A program made the position numbers and the translations under genes. A model generated the notes under the pieces. It had not been told where the DNA came from. It ran no database searches and saw nothing but the letters and a program-made list of their open reading frames with translations. From assembly GCF_002215215.1 (NCBI RefSeq), contig NZ_CP018632.1, forward strand, positions 2,848,501 through 2,912,500: 64,000 bases of DNA, given 5' to 3'. Positions within the stretch are counted from its first letter, which is position 1, and every line of letters begins with the position of its first letter. Source of the stretch: Granulosicoccus antarcticus IMCC3135 (GTDB taxonomy: Bacteria > Pseudomonadota > Gammaproteobacteria > Granulosicoccales > Granulosicoccaceae). This document shows, piece after piece, positions 44,080 to 52,975 of this stretch.

Positions 44080-45330
44080 ATGTCATTCAACGCATTTGCC
44101 ATGCCCTCCAGCCTGACTCAGGTACTTGATCAGCTGGGGCTGCAAGTACCAACGCGAGTGCAGCAAGAGCTTTTTCCGGTCGTTGTCGAAGGCCGTGATG
44201 TGCTGGTATCAGCCAACACGGGCTCGGGCAAAACCCTGGCCTACTTGCTGCCACTGCTCAGTCAGGTTCTGGCGAGTGCTGGCAAACAGCGTGCCTGCAC
44301 TCTGGTTGTCGTGCCTACTCGAGAACTGGTCGGTCAGCTGGCAAAAGTGCTCGGCGACTTTGCCCAGATTCCAGGTGGCTGCAAAGTGGCTACGCTGGCT
44401 GGTGGTTCTTCGATCAATACGCAACTGATGCAATTGCGTGGCGGGGCTGATTTCATTCTGGCCACACCTGGACGATTGCTTGATGTCATCAAGCACAACG
44501 GCATTGATAAAAGCAGTATCGATGTCCTGGTACTGGATGAGGCCGATCGTTTGCTCGATGAAGGCTTTCAGGATCAGCTGGATGAACTCATCGCAGAGTT
44601 TCGTCCTCGTCAACGTTTGATGGTCTCAGCAACCTACTCAAGGAAAGTTCGCGCAAAAGCGGGCTGGATATTGAAAAATCCGGTTTTTCTGGATCTGGCA
44701 ACAGCGGTTGAGCAGGTGCGGCACCGAGCGGTGGAAGTTGATGAGCAGCGTCGAAAAGAATTGCTGTTGTTTCTGTTTGAACAGGACCTTGCAGCACCTG
44801 CCCTGATTTTTGCAGCTGACAGAAGAGGTGCTGAAAAGCTGGCAGAAAACCTGTCCAAGGCTTCAATAAAAGCCGCTGTATTGCATGGCAAATTGTCCAT
44901 GGCGCAGCGCGCCAACGTGCTCAGACAGTTGGAAGATGGCGATTTACAGGCATTGGTCGCAACTGATCTTGCCGCGCGTGGCATCGATGTGCCCAGTCTG
45001 CCGGTGGTCATCAATTATGATCTGCCCCGATCGGTCGAGTTATATACCCATCGAATCGGACGCACGGCACGTGCAGGTCTGACGGGCGAGGCCATCAGTC
45101 TGGTCGACATTAATAGCGAGGCTCATCTGGCGTTGATCGAGAAGCGACTGAATATCAGTATTCCCCGAGAACAGATAGAAGGATTTGAACCGAAAAATGC
45201 GCTGCAAAGAGTCGTACCGCTGAACGATGGCAACGGTGGGATCAAGGGCAAGCGCATGAGCAAGAAAGACAAGTTGCGTGCCGCTGCCGCACGCTCTGCG
45301 GGCCATTCCGATGAGTCCGATTCAAACTGA
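44080..45330 (+). CDS. DEAD-box RNA helicase
   Basis: 416 residues. All motifs are in order: Q-motif (VPTRVQQELFP), I ANTGSGKT, Ia PTRELV, Ib TPGRLLD, II VLDEADR, III SAT, IV LIFAADRRGAEKL, V DLAARGIDV and VI HRIGRTARAG. A basic tail (KGKRMSKKDKLRAAAAR) follows and probably binds RNA. Size and tail recall SrmB/RhlE, but a precise orthologue is not claimed. ATG 44080 lies at the conserved N-terminus; the frame runs further upstream. Confidence 0.9.
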   Translation: MSFNAFAMPSSLTQVLDQLGLQVPTRVQQELFPVVVEGRDVLVSANTGSGKTLAYLLPLLSQVLASAGKQRACTLVVVPTRELVGQLAKVLGDFAQIPGGCKVATLAGGSSINTQLMQLRGGADFILATPGRLLDVIKHNGIDKSSIDVLVLDEADRLLDEGFQDQLDELIAEFRPRQRLMVSATYSRKVRAKAGWILKNPVFLDLATAVEQVRHRAVEVDEQRRKELLLFLFEQDLAAPALIFAADRRGAEKLAENLSKASIKAAVLHGKLSMAQRANVLRQLEDGDLQALVATDLAARGIDVPSLPVVINYDLPRSVELYTHRIGRTARAGLTGEAISLVDINSEAHLALIEKRLNISIPREQIEGFEPKNALQRVVPLNDGNGGIKGKRMSKKDKLRAAAARSAGHSDESDSN

Positions 45331-45401
45331 AGCCGGTATGTAACTGCGGCCACTTCATTACCAGGGCCCCACCGGGCTTCCACCTACTCAAGGAGTCAGT
45401 C

Positions 45402-46388
45402 ATGTTGAATTTTGGAATCATGTCTACCGCGAAGATCGGTAGAGATCATCTTGTTCCGGCCATCCAGCAGGCCGACGGCGCACGCCTTGAAGGCGTTGCT
45501 TCTCGCGATGGTGGGCGGGCAGCGAAGATGGCAGATCATTTCAATGCACCGCAGTCTTTTGATAGCTACGAGGCCATGCTGGAATCGAAGGATATCCATG
45601 CTGTCTATATCCCGCTGCCCACCTCACAGCATGTTGAATGGGCGCATAAAGCTATTCTTGCAGGCAAACATGTCCTGGTTGAAAAGCCACTGGCACTCAA
45701 GGCCAGCGAGATAAACAAGCTGATCAAGGCACGTGATAAAGCCGGAGTGATCGTCTCGGAGGCCTATATGGTCACCTACCATCCACAGTGGCTGAAGGTT
45801 CGTGAACTGCTCAAGAAAGGCACGATTGGTACGTTACGTCATATAGATGCCTCGTTTACCTACTTCAACACCGATGCTGGCAACATGCGTAATCAGGTTG
45901 AGCTGGGTGGTGGTGCATTGCCTGATATCGGTGTTTATCCGACCGTCTGTGCACGCTTTGCAACAGGTCTGGAGCCAGTATCAGCCACGGCTTCAGTGGA
46001 GTATGATCCGACCTTCAAGACTGATCGCTATGCCAATATTCAGCTTGAGTTCGAGAAGGTGAACATGAGTTTCTATGTCAGTACGCAGATGGCAAACCGG
46101 CAGACGATGGTCTTTCATGGTGACAAGGGCTTTATCGAACTCAGTGCACCGTTCAATTCCAATCTGTATGAAGGTGATGAGGTTCGGGTACACAATGCCA
46201 AGCATAGCGATACGCGCATCTACCGTTTCACCGGAGTGAATCAGTATCGACTGGAGATTGAGGCATTCTGTCGCGCGGTCGCAGGCAAGAAGCAAACTTG
46301 TTTCACCCTGGAAGAATCCATTCTCAATCAGAAGGTCATCGATGCAATCTACAAATCAGGCAAGAGTGGCAAGCGCGTCAAGGTTTGA
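45402..46388 (+). CDS. Gfo/Idh/MocA-family oxidoreductase
   Basis: 328 residues. Rossmann start FGIMSTAKIGRDHLVPAI, then VYIPLPTSQHVEWAHKAILAGKHVLVEKPLA with the conserved EKP lysine, and the C-domain GGGALPDIGVYP. The family oxidises or reduces sugars, inositols or dihydrodiols with NAD(P). The substrate is not evident. It has a ribosome site AAGGAG and is 15 bases from the nitroreductase gene, suggesting a two-gene unit. Confidence 0.87.
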   Translation: MLNFGIMSTAKIGRDHLVPAIQQADGARLEGVASRDGGRAAKMADHFNAPQSFDSYEAMLESKDIHAVYIPLPTSQHVEWAHKAILAGKHVLVEKPLALKASEINKLIKARDKAGVIVSEAYMVTYHPQWLKVRELLKKGTIGTLRHIDASFTYFNTDAGNMRNQVELGGGALPDIGVYPTVCARFATGLEPVSATASVEYDPTFKTDRYANIQLEFEKVNMSFYVSTQMANRQTMVFHGDKGFIELSAPFNSNLYEGDEVRVHNAKHSDTRIYRFTGVNQYRLEIEAFCRAVAGKKQTCFTLEESILNQKVIDAIYKSGKSGKRVKV

Positions 46389-46403
46389 GCAGAGGAATCA
46401 ATA

Positions 46404-47126
46404 ATGCAAGCCAGTGAAAGCGGTAATGCACAGGCCGAGGTAGAGGCCGTCGACCGGGTCATCAGGGCGCGCAAGACCAGCAAACTGATGTTGGAGCCGG
46501 ATAACAAGGGCGAGTCCGCTGTTGTCTGGACCGAAGAGCAGGCGAAGGCCTTGCGTACGATGGTCGAAGGGGCGGCCTGGGCGCCTTTTCATAAACGTGC
46601 CGATGAGCAGGTGCATCGCCAGGGGGTTCTTGATTCAGTCGTGCCCTGGCGGTTTCACGTACTGGAGCCTGCGGCCTGTCGATCGTTGATGCAGTTTTTG
46701 CAACGCCAGTCTGACAATCAGCCAGATTCCAAATGGAGTCGGGCCTGGCAGTCCAAGATCAAGAACATGCTGGCTGCCTGTGGGGCTCTGGTGCAGGCCA
46801 CCTGGCTGCCAGATCCTGGTGCCGAGGGACAGAGTCCTGAACTGTCTGCCAACAACATCGAGCATATTGCCGCCAGTGGTGCTGCCATACAGAATCTACT
46901 GCTGGCAGCTGAGGCACGAGGCTGGAGCAGCTACTGGTCCAGTGGCGGCATTCTGCGTGATGAAGAAGTATTTGATCACCTGGGAATAGGTCGCAACGAG
47001 GTGTTGCTTGGATCATTGTTTCTGGCGCCAGCCGTGGTGACAGATAGCAAGTTGATACCCGGTGGTTTGCGTGACCAGCGCGGCCCGGTGGAAGGCTGGG
47101 CACGCTGGGTCACACTAGCTGACTAA
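46404..47126 (+). CDS. Nitroreductase-family FMN protein
   Basis: 240 residues. The N-terminal RVIRARKTSKLM matches the RRSxR-type FMN phosphate site, and the C-terminal block EHIAASGAAIQNLLLAAEARGWSSYWSSGG and LGIGRNEVLLGSLFLA follow the fold. It would reduce nitro or quinone compounds with NAD(P)H. It follows the Gfo/Idh/MocA gene closely and is convergent with the AGE gene (9-base gap). Confidence 0.83.
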   Translation: MQASESGNAQAEVEAVDRVIRARKTSKLMLEPDNKGESAVVWTEEQAKALRTMVEGAAWAPFHKRADEQVHRQGVLDSVVPWRFHVLEPAACRSLMQFLQRQSDNQPDSKWSRAWQSKIKNMLAACGALVQATWLPDPGAEGQSPELSANNIEHIAASGAAIQNLLLAAEARGWSSYWSSGGILRDEEVFDHLGIGRNEVLLGSLFLAPAVVTDSKLIPGGLRDQRGPVEGWARWVTLAD

Positions 47127-47135
47127 AACAACAGG

Positions 47136-48320
47136 CTATTGCTGGGTCAGTACGTCCCAGCAAGCTCCCATGGTGTGATAGTCAGTCTTTCCCGGTGGGG
47201 ATTTCTGATTGTCGACAGCGGCACCTTCACGCGTACGGATACGAAACCAGGCGCCGTGTTTGTGATCAATCAGGTGCTGCCAGCTGTATTCCCACAAACG
47301 ATTGTAATCGTCCAGGTAGCGGGACTCGCCGGTCAGTTTGTGCAGGCGCCAGGCGGCTGCAAAGGCTTCGGCGTGTACCCAGAAGTACTTGTGTGCATCA
47401 CTGAATGAGCCATCCGGTGCAAACCCATAAACCAGGCCGCCATATTGATCATCCCAGCCCTTTGTCATGGCAGCGTCAAACAATTGGGCAGCACGTTGTA
47501 CCCAAACAGGATTCGGACTTTCCTGATTCAGTGTCAGTAGTAGTTTGGTCCATTCAACCTGGTGGCCAGGCTGGAAGCCCCAGGGCTTGAAAAGATCATC
47601 CGGCTTGTCGATGTTGTACTGCATATCGAGTTGCCAGTTTGTATCGTAGTGCTCCCAGATGAGCCCGTCATTGATGGCTGCCAGTTCCACCGCGAAGCGT
47701 TGCGCGAGCAATTGCGCGCGTTCCAGATATCGAGCCTGCCCGGTTGCCTGGTAGGCGGCGAGCAATGCCTCACAGCTGTGCATGTTTGCATTTTGCCCAC
47801 GGTAGGGGTCCAGCACTTCCAGTTCGCTGTCCAGCTCATCGGCATAAGCCCGGCCTTCGGAATCCCAGAAATTCTCTTCCATGAAGTTCCAGACTTCATC
47901 GATGGTATCGCTGGCCTCCTTGATGCCTGCCTGAACACAACTGGCAGCAGCAAGCATCACGAATGCGTGGCCATAGGCCATGGCACGCCCATCGGTTACC
48001 TGGCCGTTTTCGATGACCCAGGCGTAGCAGCCTGAGGGCTGCCGATGAACGTCTTGCAAGTATTTGAAGCCTGCTACAGCCCATTCCCGGTGCTGTTCAT
48101 TGCCATGAAAACGATAGGCGGTGGCGTAGTTGAATACGAAGCGCGTTGAGCTGACCAGGTGGCGCATCTGTGGGTCATAGACGCTGCCATCATCCAGGAA
48201 ACACTGGTGAAAGCCGCCATCCGGAGCGATGACGTGTGGTTCGTAGAAATTCAGAATCGACTGGATGTGCTGACGTAGAAAATCCGCTGAACTAAACTGG
48301 GGAGATTGTGGTGTATTCAT
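47136..48320 (-). CDS. AGE-family epimerase/isomerase
   Basis: 394 residues of (alpha/alpha)6 barrel. Family blocks include STRFVFNYATAYRF, GHAFVMLAAASCVQAG, RGQNANMHSCEALLAAYQATG, LFKPWGFQPGHQVEW and YFWVHAEAFAAAWRL. These contain the conserved His residues of the N-acylglucosamine 2-epimerase / mannose isomerase (YihS) group. The sugar substrate is probably mannose or a related aldose, but is not proven. Confidence 0.83.
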   Translation of the reverse strand: MNTPQSPQFSSADFLRQHIQSILNFYEPHVIAPDGGFHQCFLDDGSVYDPQMRHLVSSTRFVFNYATAYRFHGNEQHREWAVAGFKYLQDVHRQPSGCYAWVIENGQVTDGRAMAYGHAFVMLAAASCVQAGIKEASDTIDEVWNFMEENFWDSEGRAYADELDSELEVLDPYRGQNANMHSCEALLAAYQATGQARYLERAQLLAQRFAVELAAINDGLIWEHYDTNWQLDMQYNIDKPDDLFKPWGFQPGHQVEWTKLLLTLNQESPNPVWVQRAAQLFDAAMTKGWDDQYGGLVYGFAPDGSFSDAHKYFWVHAEAFAAAWRLHKLTGESRYLDDYNRLWEYSWQHLIDHKHGAWFRIRTREGAAVDNQKSPPGKTDYHTMGACWDVLTQQ

Positions 48321-48392
48321 AGCCTGATGAGTCGTGGATAGCTAGTTTTTTCACGAGCCCTCAGTATAGTCAACAGAACAGGAGCAGAGCCA

Positions 48393-49301
48393 GTGCCTTT
48401 AGCGATGAACCGGGAAGTTTTTATCACCTGCGCAATAACGGGCTCAGGATCCACCCAGGACAAGAGCCCCCATGTTCCGCGCTCGCCAGAGCAGATTGCC
48501 AACAGTGCCATCGATGCTGCGCGGGCCGGCGCCGCTATTGTGCACTGTCACGTGCGGGATCCTGAAACAGGAGCTCCCAGGCGGGATGTGGAGTTGTATC
48601 GGGAGGTCACGCAGCGTATTCGTGACAGTGAGGTCGATGTTGTATTGAACCTGACGGCTGGCATGGGCGGAGACATCGTGTTCGGCGGTGTTGAATCGCC
48701 TTTGCCTGTCGTTGCCGGCACCGACATGGTCGGCGCCACCGAGCGGGTGGCTCATATAGCCGCCTGTCTGCCGGAAATATGCACGCTGGATTGCGGCACC
48801 ATGAATTTTGCCGAAGCCGATTACGTCATGACAAACACCCCCGGTATGTTGCGTGCCATGGGGAAGATGATTACGCAGTTGGGGGTCAAGCCTGAAATAG
48901 AAGCATTTGATACCGGTCACCTGTGGTTTGCCAAAGAGCTGGTTCGAGAAGGCGTTCTGGATGCCGATGCTCTGGTGCAGTTATGCATGGGCGTTCGTTG
49001 GGGGGCACCAGACGACCTGAACACCTTCCTGGCAATGGTCAACAATGTACCCTCCGGCTGGTGCTGGTCCGCTTTTGCTCTGGGTCAGAATGAATTGCCG
49101 TATGTTGCCGCATCGGTGCTCGCTGGTGGCAATGTCAGGGTCGGTCTGGAAGATAATCTGATGCTGGCTAAAGGTCAGCTCGCAACCAATGCACAATTGG
49201 TTGAGCGGGCAGTTAACATTATTGAAAACATGGGGGCCAAGGTGATCGGGCCTGCTCAGGTTCGCGAAAAACTGAATCTGACCAAGAGAGCTCCTGCATG
49301 A
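48393..49301 (+). CDS. BKACE-family beta-keto acid cleavage enzyme (probable 3-dehydrocarnitine cleavage)
   Basis: 302 residues. Family marks are FITCAITGSG, AGAAIVHCHVRDPETG (zinc ligands), VVLNLTAGMGGD, CTLDCGTMNF and IEAFDTGHLWFA. BKACE enzymes condense a beta-keto acid with acetyl-CoA; next to carnitine dehydrogenase the substrate is 3-dehydrocarnitine, giving betainyl-CoA and acetoacetate. The GTG start is preferred because AGGAG lies 8 bases upstream; an ATG 12 bases on is 20 bases from it. Its stop overlaps the next ATG. Confidence 0.87.
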   Translation: MPLAMNREVFITCAITGSGSTQDKSPHVPRSPEQIANSAIDAARAGAAIVHCHVRDPETGAPRRDVELYREVTQRIRDSEVDVVLNLTAGMGGDIVFGGVESPLPVVAGTDMVGATERVAHIAACLPEICTLDCGTMNFAEADYVMTNTPGMLRAMGKMITQLGVKPEIEAFDTGHLWFAKELVREGVLDADALVQLCMGVRWGAPDDLNTFLAMVNNVPSGWCWSAFALGQNELPYVAASVLAGGNVRVGLEDNLMLAKGQLATNAQLVERAVNIIENMGAKVIGPAQVREKLNLTKRAPA

Positions 49302-50872
49302 GCAGCGTGGTAGAGACAAAGACTCCGATAGCGGTGAACACGGCAGCTTGTATCGGTGGCGGTGTCATCGGTGCCGGATGGGTTGCGCGACTCATTGAAA
49401 ACGGTCTGTCGGTCAGAGTCTACGATCCCATGCCGGATGCAGCGGCGCGCATGCAGCCAGTGCTGGACAATGCTGATCGTGCCTATGCAAAGCTGACCAT
49501 GGCGCAGCGACCGAAAAAGGGAGAGCTTGTTTTCTGCGCCTCGATCGAAGCGGCGGTCAGTTCAGCTCAATGGATCATTGAAAGTGTGCCCGAGCGACTC
49601 GCGCTCAAGCAATCGATCTATGCTGAAATTGAAGAGCATGCGGCTGTGGATGCCATCATTGTCTCTTCCACCTCTGGCATCATGCCCAGCGATTTGCAAG
49701 CCCAGATGCAGCACCCGGGACGCCTGATCGTTGCACACCCATTCAATCCGGTCTATCTGTTGCCAGTGGTCGAGCTGGTTGCAGGTAAGCTAACTGATGC
49801 GGGCATCATTGATACCGCGCGAACTTTCTACAGTTCTCTGGGCATGAAGCCCATCCATGTGAAACGCGAAATCGAAGCCTTTGTTGCAGATCGATTGCTT
49901 GAGGCCATCTGGCGTGAATCTCTGTGGCTGATCAAAGATGGCATCACGACGACCGAAGATCTGGACGATATCGTTCGGTTTGGTTTCGGTCTTCGTTACG
50001 CTCAGATGGGTGTTTTTGAAACCTATCGAATTGCTGGTGGGGAGGCTGGCATGCGTCATTTTCTGGAACAGTTTGGTCCCTGCCTGACCTGGCCCTGGAC
50101 AAAACTGATGGATGTGCCTGAATACAATGAGGAGCTGGTTGAGCTGATTGCCGGGCAATCAGACCAGCAATCGGGGCATAGGGGAATTCGTGAGCTTGAG
50201 AGAATTCGTGACGATAACCTGGTGGCTATTCAGCAGGCACTCAAAGCGAACAACTGGGGGGCAGGGGTCATACTTGCCGATTACGAAAAGAAGCTGTTCG
50301 ACGCAGGTGCGGCTGTAGCGAATGGTGGCACAGGCGCAGAGTCCGAAATTGATTATTCGCAACCTATACGCACCACCGAACGGCGCATTCCGCCTGACTG
50401 GACTGATTACAACAATCACATGAACGAGGCGCGTTATCTACAGTGTTTCGGAGATGCGACAGATGCGTTCATGCGCATGATTGGCTGTGATGCTGAGTAC
50501 ATGGCGTCGGGTGGTTCGTTTTTTACCGCAGAAACCCATATACGTCATCTGGATGAAGTACGAGTCAATGAGCCTGTCTATACCCTGACCCAAGTGCTTA
50601 TGGGTGAGGGCAAGAAAATGCAGCTGTTTCATGGCCTGCATCACGGCGACGGACGACTGCTGGCCACCGGTGAGCATATGCTGATCCATGTCTCACTGGA
50701 GACACGTGCAGCTTGTGTCCCTGGAGCTGCAGTGGCACAAGAACTTGCCCGGATTGTCGCACTGCAGGCCAGTTTGCCATTGCCAGAGGGGGTGGGACGG
50801 GCAGTTGGGCAGGTGCGGGTGCAAGCGCGGGTGGTTGAGCAAACACAGAATCCAACGGAAGATAATTCATGA
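49298..50872 (+). CDS. L-carnitine 3-dehydrogenase fused to a betainyl-CoA-type thioesterase
   Basis: 524 residues. Residues 1-330 are a 3-hydroxyacyl-CoA-dehydrogenase-like Rossmann enzyme (CIGGGVIGAGWVARLIENG, AHPFNPVYLLPVVELV, ETYRIAGGEAGMRHF), characteristic of carnitine 3-dehydrogenase. Residues about 360-500 are a hotdog thioesterase (RIPPDWTDYNNHMNEARY, with the DYNxH motif). The known fusion oxidises carnitine to 3-dehydrocarnitine and hydrolyses betainyl-CoA to glycine betaine after the BKACE step. ATGA overlaps occur on both sides. Confidence 0.88.
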   Translation: MSSVVETKTPIAVNTAACIGGGVIGAGWVARLIENGLSVRVYDPMPDAAARMQPVLDNADRAYAKLTMAQRPKKGELVFCASIEAAVSSAQWIIESVPERLALKQSIYAEIEEHAAVDAIIVSSTSGIMPSDLQAQMQHPGRLIVAHPFNPVYLLPVVELVAGKLTDAGIIDTARTFYSSLGMKPIHVKREIEAFVADRLLEAIWRESLWLIKDGITTTEDLDDIVRFGFGLRYAQMGVFETYRIAGGEAGMRHFLEQFGPCLTWPWTKLMDVPEYNEELVELIAGQSDQQSGHRGIRELERIRDDNLVAIQQALKANNWGAGVILADYEKKLFDAGAAVANGGTGAESEIDYSQPIRTTERRIPPDWTDYNNHMNEARYLQCFGDATDAFMRMIGCDAEYMASGGSFFTAETHIRHLDEVRVNEPVYTLTQVLMGEGKKMQLFHGLHHGDGRLLATGEHMLIHVSLETRAACVPGAAVAQELARIVALQASLPLPEGVGRAVGQVRVQARVVEQTQNPTEDNS

Positions 50873-52032
50873 ATTTTGGTCTGAGCGAAGAGCAGGTACT
50901 GATTGTCGATACGACCCGCGCTTTCGTCGAGAAGGAGTTGTATCCACACGAGGCCCAGGTCGAGCGTACTGGCGTTCTGGAAAGAGATGTATTGGAACAG
51001 ATCAAGAGCAAAGCCATCGAGGCTGGCTTGTATGCGGCTAACATTCCAGAAGAATTCGGCGGTGCCGGATTGGATACCGAGACCTGGATGCTCTATGAAA
51101 AGGAATTGGGTAAGGCCAACTATGCGCTGCATTGGACCGGCGTCGCCAGACCTTCCAATATTCTGTGTGCAGGCAATGCGGAGCAACGCGAAAAGTATTT
51201 GCTGCCGTGTGTTGCGGGTGAAAAATCGGACTGTCTGGCCATGTCAGAGCCCGGAGCCGGTTCAGATTTACGCGGCATGCAGGCCACGGCCAAGGCTGAT
51301 GGTGATGACTGGATTCTCAATGGCAGCAAGCATTTCATCTCTCATGCTGACCATGCAGATTTTGCCATTTGTTTCATGGCCACGGGAGAGGAGGAAACGG
51401 CTCGTGGCAAGAAAAAACTGATCACAGCGTTTTTTGTAGACATGGGTACTCCGGGTTTTCATGTGCGTGACGGTTATCGCAATGTGTCCCATCGGGGCTA
51501 TACAAACTCCATCCTCGAATTTGATAACTGTCGTATCCACAAGCGTCAGATGCTGGGAGAGGTGCATAAAGGCTTTGATGTGGCTAACAACTGGTTGGGT
51601 GCCACTCGATTGCAGGTGGGAGCCACCTGTCTGGGGCGCGCTGAACGCGCGTTTGCTCATGCCCTGGAGTATGCGGCGCAGCGCAAGCAGTTCGGTCAGA
51701 GCATCGGTAAATTTCAGGGCGTGTCCTTCAAGTTGGCCGATATGGCTACCGAGATGAAAGCGGCTGAACTCTTGATCATGCAAGCGGCCTGGGCCTATGA
51801 CAACGGCACAGTCAGTGATGCGGACATGGCTATGGCCAAGTTGAAGGCAACAGAGATGCTGGCCATGGTGGCTGATGAAGCCATCCAGATTCACGGTGGT
51901 ATGGGGCTTATGGACGAGTTGCCACTGGAGCGAATCTGGCGCGATGCGCGGATAGAACGCATCTGGGAAGGCACATCGGAGATACAGCGGCATATCATTT
52001 CACGCGCGCTCTTGCGTCCGTTGGGCGGCTGA
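50869..52032 (+). CDS. Acyl-CoA dehydrogenase, probable gamma-butyrobetainyl-CoA dehydrogenase
   Basis: 387 residues. FAD motifs are CLAMSEPGAGSDLRGM and ARKQFGQSIGKFQGVSFKLADM; the C-terminal RIWEGTSEIQRHI carries the catalytic Glu. Position between carnitine dehydrogenase and the CaiD-like hydratase predicts oxidation of gamma-butyrobetainyl-CoA to crotonobetainyl-CoA. That specificity is inferred from context, since sequence alone fits other short-chain substrates. Confidence 0.85.
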   Translation: MNFGLSEEQVLIVDTTRAFVEKELYPHEAQVERTGVLERDVLEQIKSKAIEAGLYAANIPEEFGGAGLDTETWMLYEKELGKANYALHWTGVARPSNILCAGNAEQREKYLLPCVAGEKSDCLAMSEPGAGSDLRGMQATAKADGDDWILNGSKHFISHADHADFAICFMATGEEETARGKKKLITAFFVDMGTPGFHVRDGYRNVSHRGYTNSILEFDNCRIHKRQMLGEVHKGFDVANNWLGATRLQVGATCLGRAERAFAHALEYAAQRKQFGQSIGKFQGVSFKLADMATEMKAAELLIMQAAWAYDNGTVSDADMAMAKLKATEMLAMVADEAIQIHGGMGLMDELPLERIWRDARIERIWEGTSEIQRHIISRALLRPLGG

Positions 52033-52080
52033 CACAATCATCACCTATACTGCCTGTAAACAACTTCTAAGGACGCCAGC

Positions 52081-52869
52081 ATGAACGAATCAGAGTCGAT
52101 CAAAACACGCATCCGGGGCGCCATACTCGAAGTTGTTATCGATAGACCCAAGGCCAATGCAGTGGATCTGGCAACCAGCCGTGTCATGGGCGAGGTTTTT
52201 CGCAACTTCCGTGATGACCCGGCGCTTCGAGTTGCCATTCTGACGGGCGCCGGTGAAAAATTCTTTTGCCCGGGATGGGACCTCAAGGCTGCCAACGACG
52301 GTGATGCGGTCGACGGTGACTATGGTGTGGGTGGCTTTGGTGGTTTGCAGGAGCTGCCGCATCTGAACAAACCTGTCATCGCAGCCGTTAATGGCATTTG
52401 CTGCGGTGGCGGTCTGGAGATCGCATTGTCTTGCGATATCATTCTGGCCGCTGAGGGTGCCAGCTTTGCATTACCTGAGATCAATTCGGGCACCGTGGCA
52501 GACGCGGCCTCCATCAAGCTGCCAAAGCGCATTCCCTATCACGTGGCGATGGAAATGTTGCTGACGGGACGCTGGTTCGATGTTGTCGAGGCTCAACGCT
52601 GGGGAATAGTGAATCATGTCTATCCTGCCGGAGAGTTACTGAACGAGGCCTGGGAGCTGGCTGAGCGTCTGGCTGCGGGGCCGCCACTGGTTTTTGCGGC
52701 CATCAAGGAGATTGTTCGGGATGCCGAAGACAGCAATTTTCAGGATTCGATGAACCGCATCACTAAGCGTCAGCTGAAAACGGTCGATACCCTCTATGGA
52801 TCAGAGGATGCGGCAGAGGGAAGCAGAGCATTCAGCGAGAAACGGGATCCTGTCTGGAAAGGTGTTTGA
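52081..52869 (+). CDS. caiD: CaiD-like crotonobetainyl-CoA hydratase
   Basis: 262 residues closely resembling E. coli CaiD. Shared features are the opening ILEVVIDRPKANAVD, LTGAGEKFFCPGWDLKAA, and the unusual ending FSEKRDPVWKGV. It would hydrate crotonobetainyl-CoA to carnitinyl-CoA. It starts 48 bases after the dehydrogenase. No CaiB-type CoA-transferase or CaiC ligase is in the window. Confidence 0.88.
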   Translation: MNESESIKTRIRGAILEVVIDRPKANAVDLATSRVMGEVFRNFRDDPALRVAILTGAGEKFFCPGWDLKAANDGDAVDGDYGVGGFGGLQELPHLNKPVIAAVNGICCGGGLEIALSCDIILAAEGASFALPEINSGTVADAASIKLPKRIPYHVAMEMLLTGRWFDVVEAQRWGIVNHVYPAGELLNEAWELAERLAAGPPLVFAAIKEIVRDAEDSNFQDSMNRITKRQLKTVDTLYGSEDAAEGSRAFSEKRDPVWKGV

Positions 52870-52975
52870 GGCGTAGTACACGTTTTCAGATATCTAACCA
52901 CGCGGGAACGACTGTTCGACTCTGCAAAGGCGGGCGGTAGTCACAGATGCACAAGACTGACAGAGACAACCAGAC

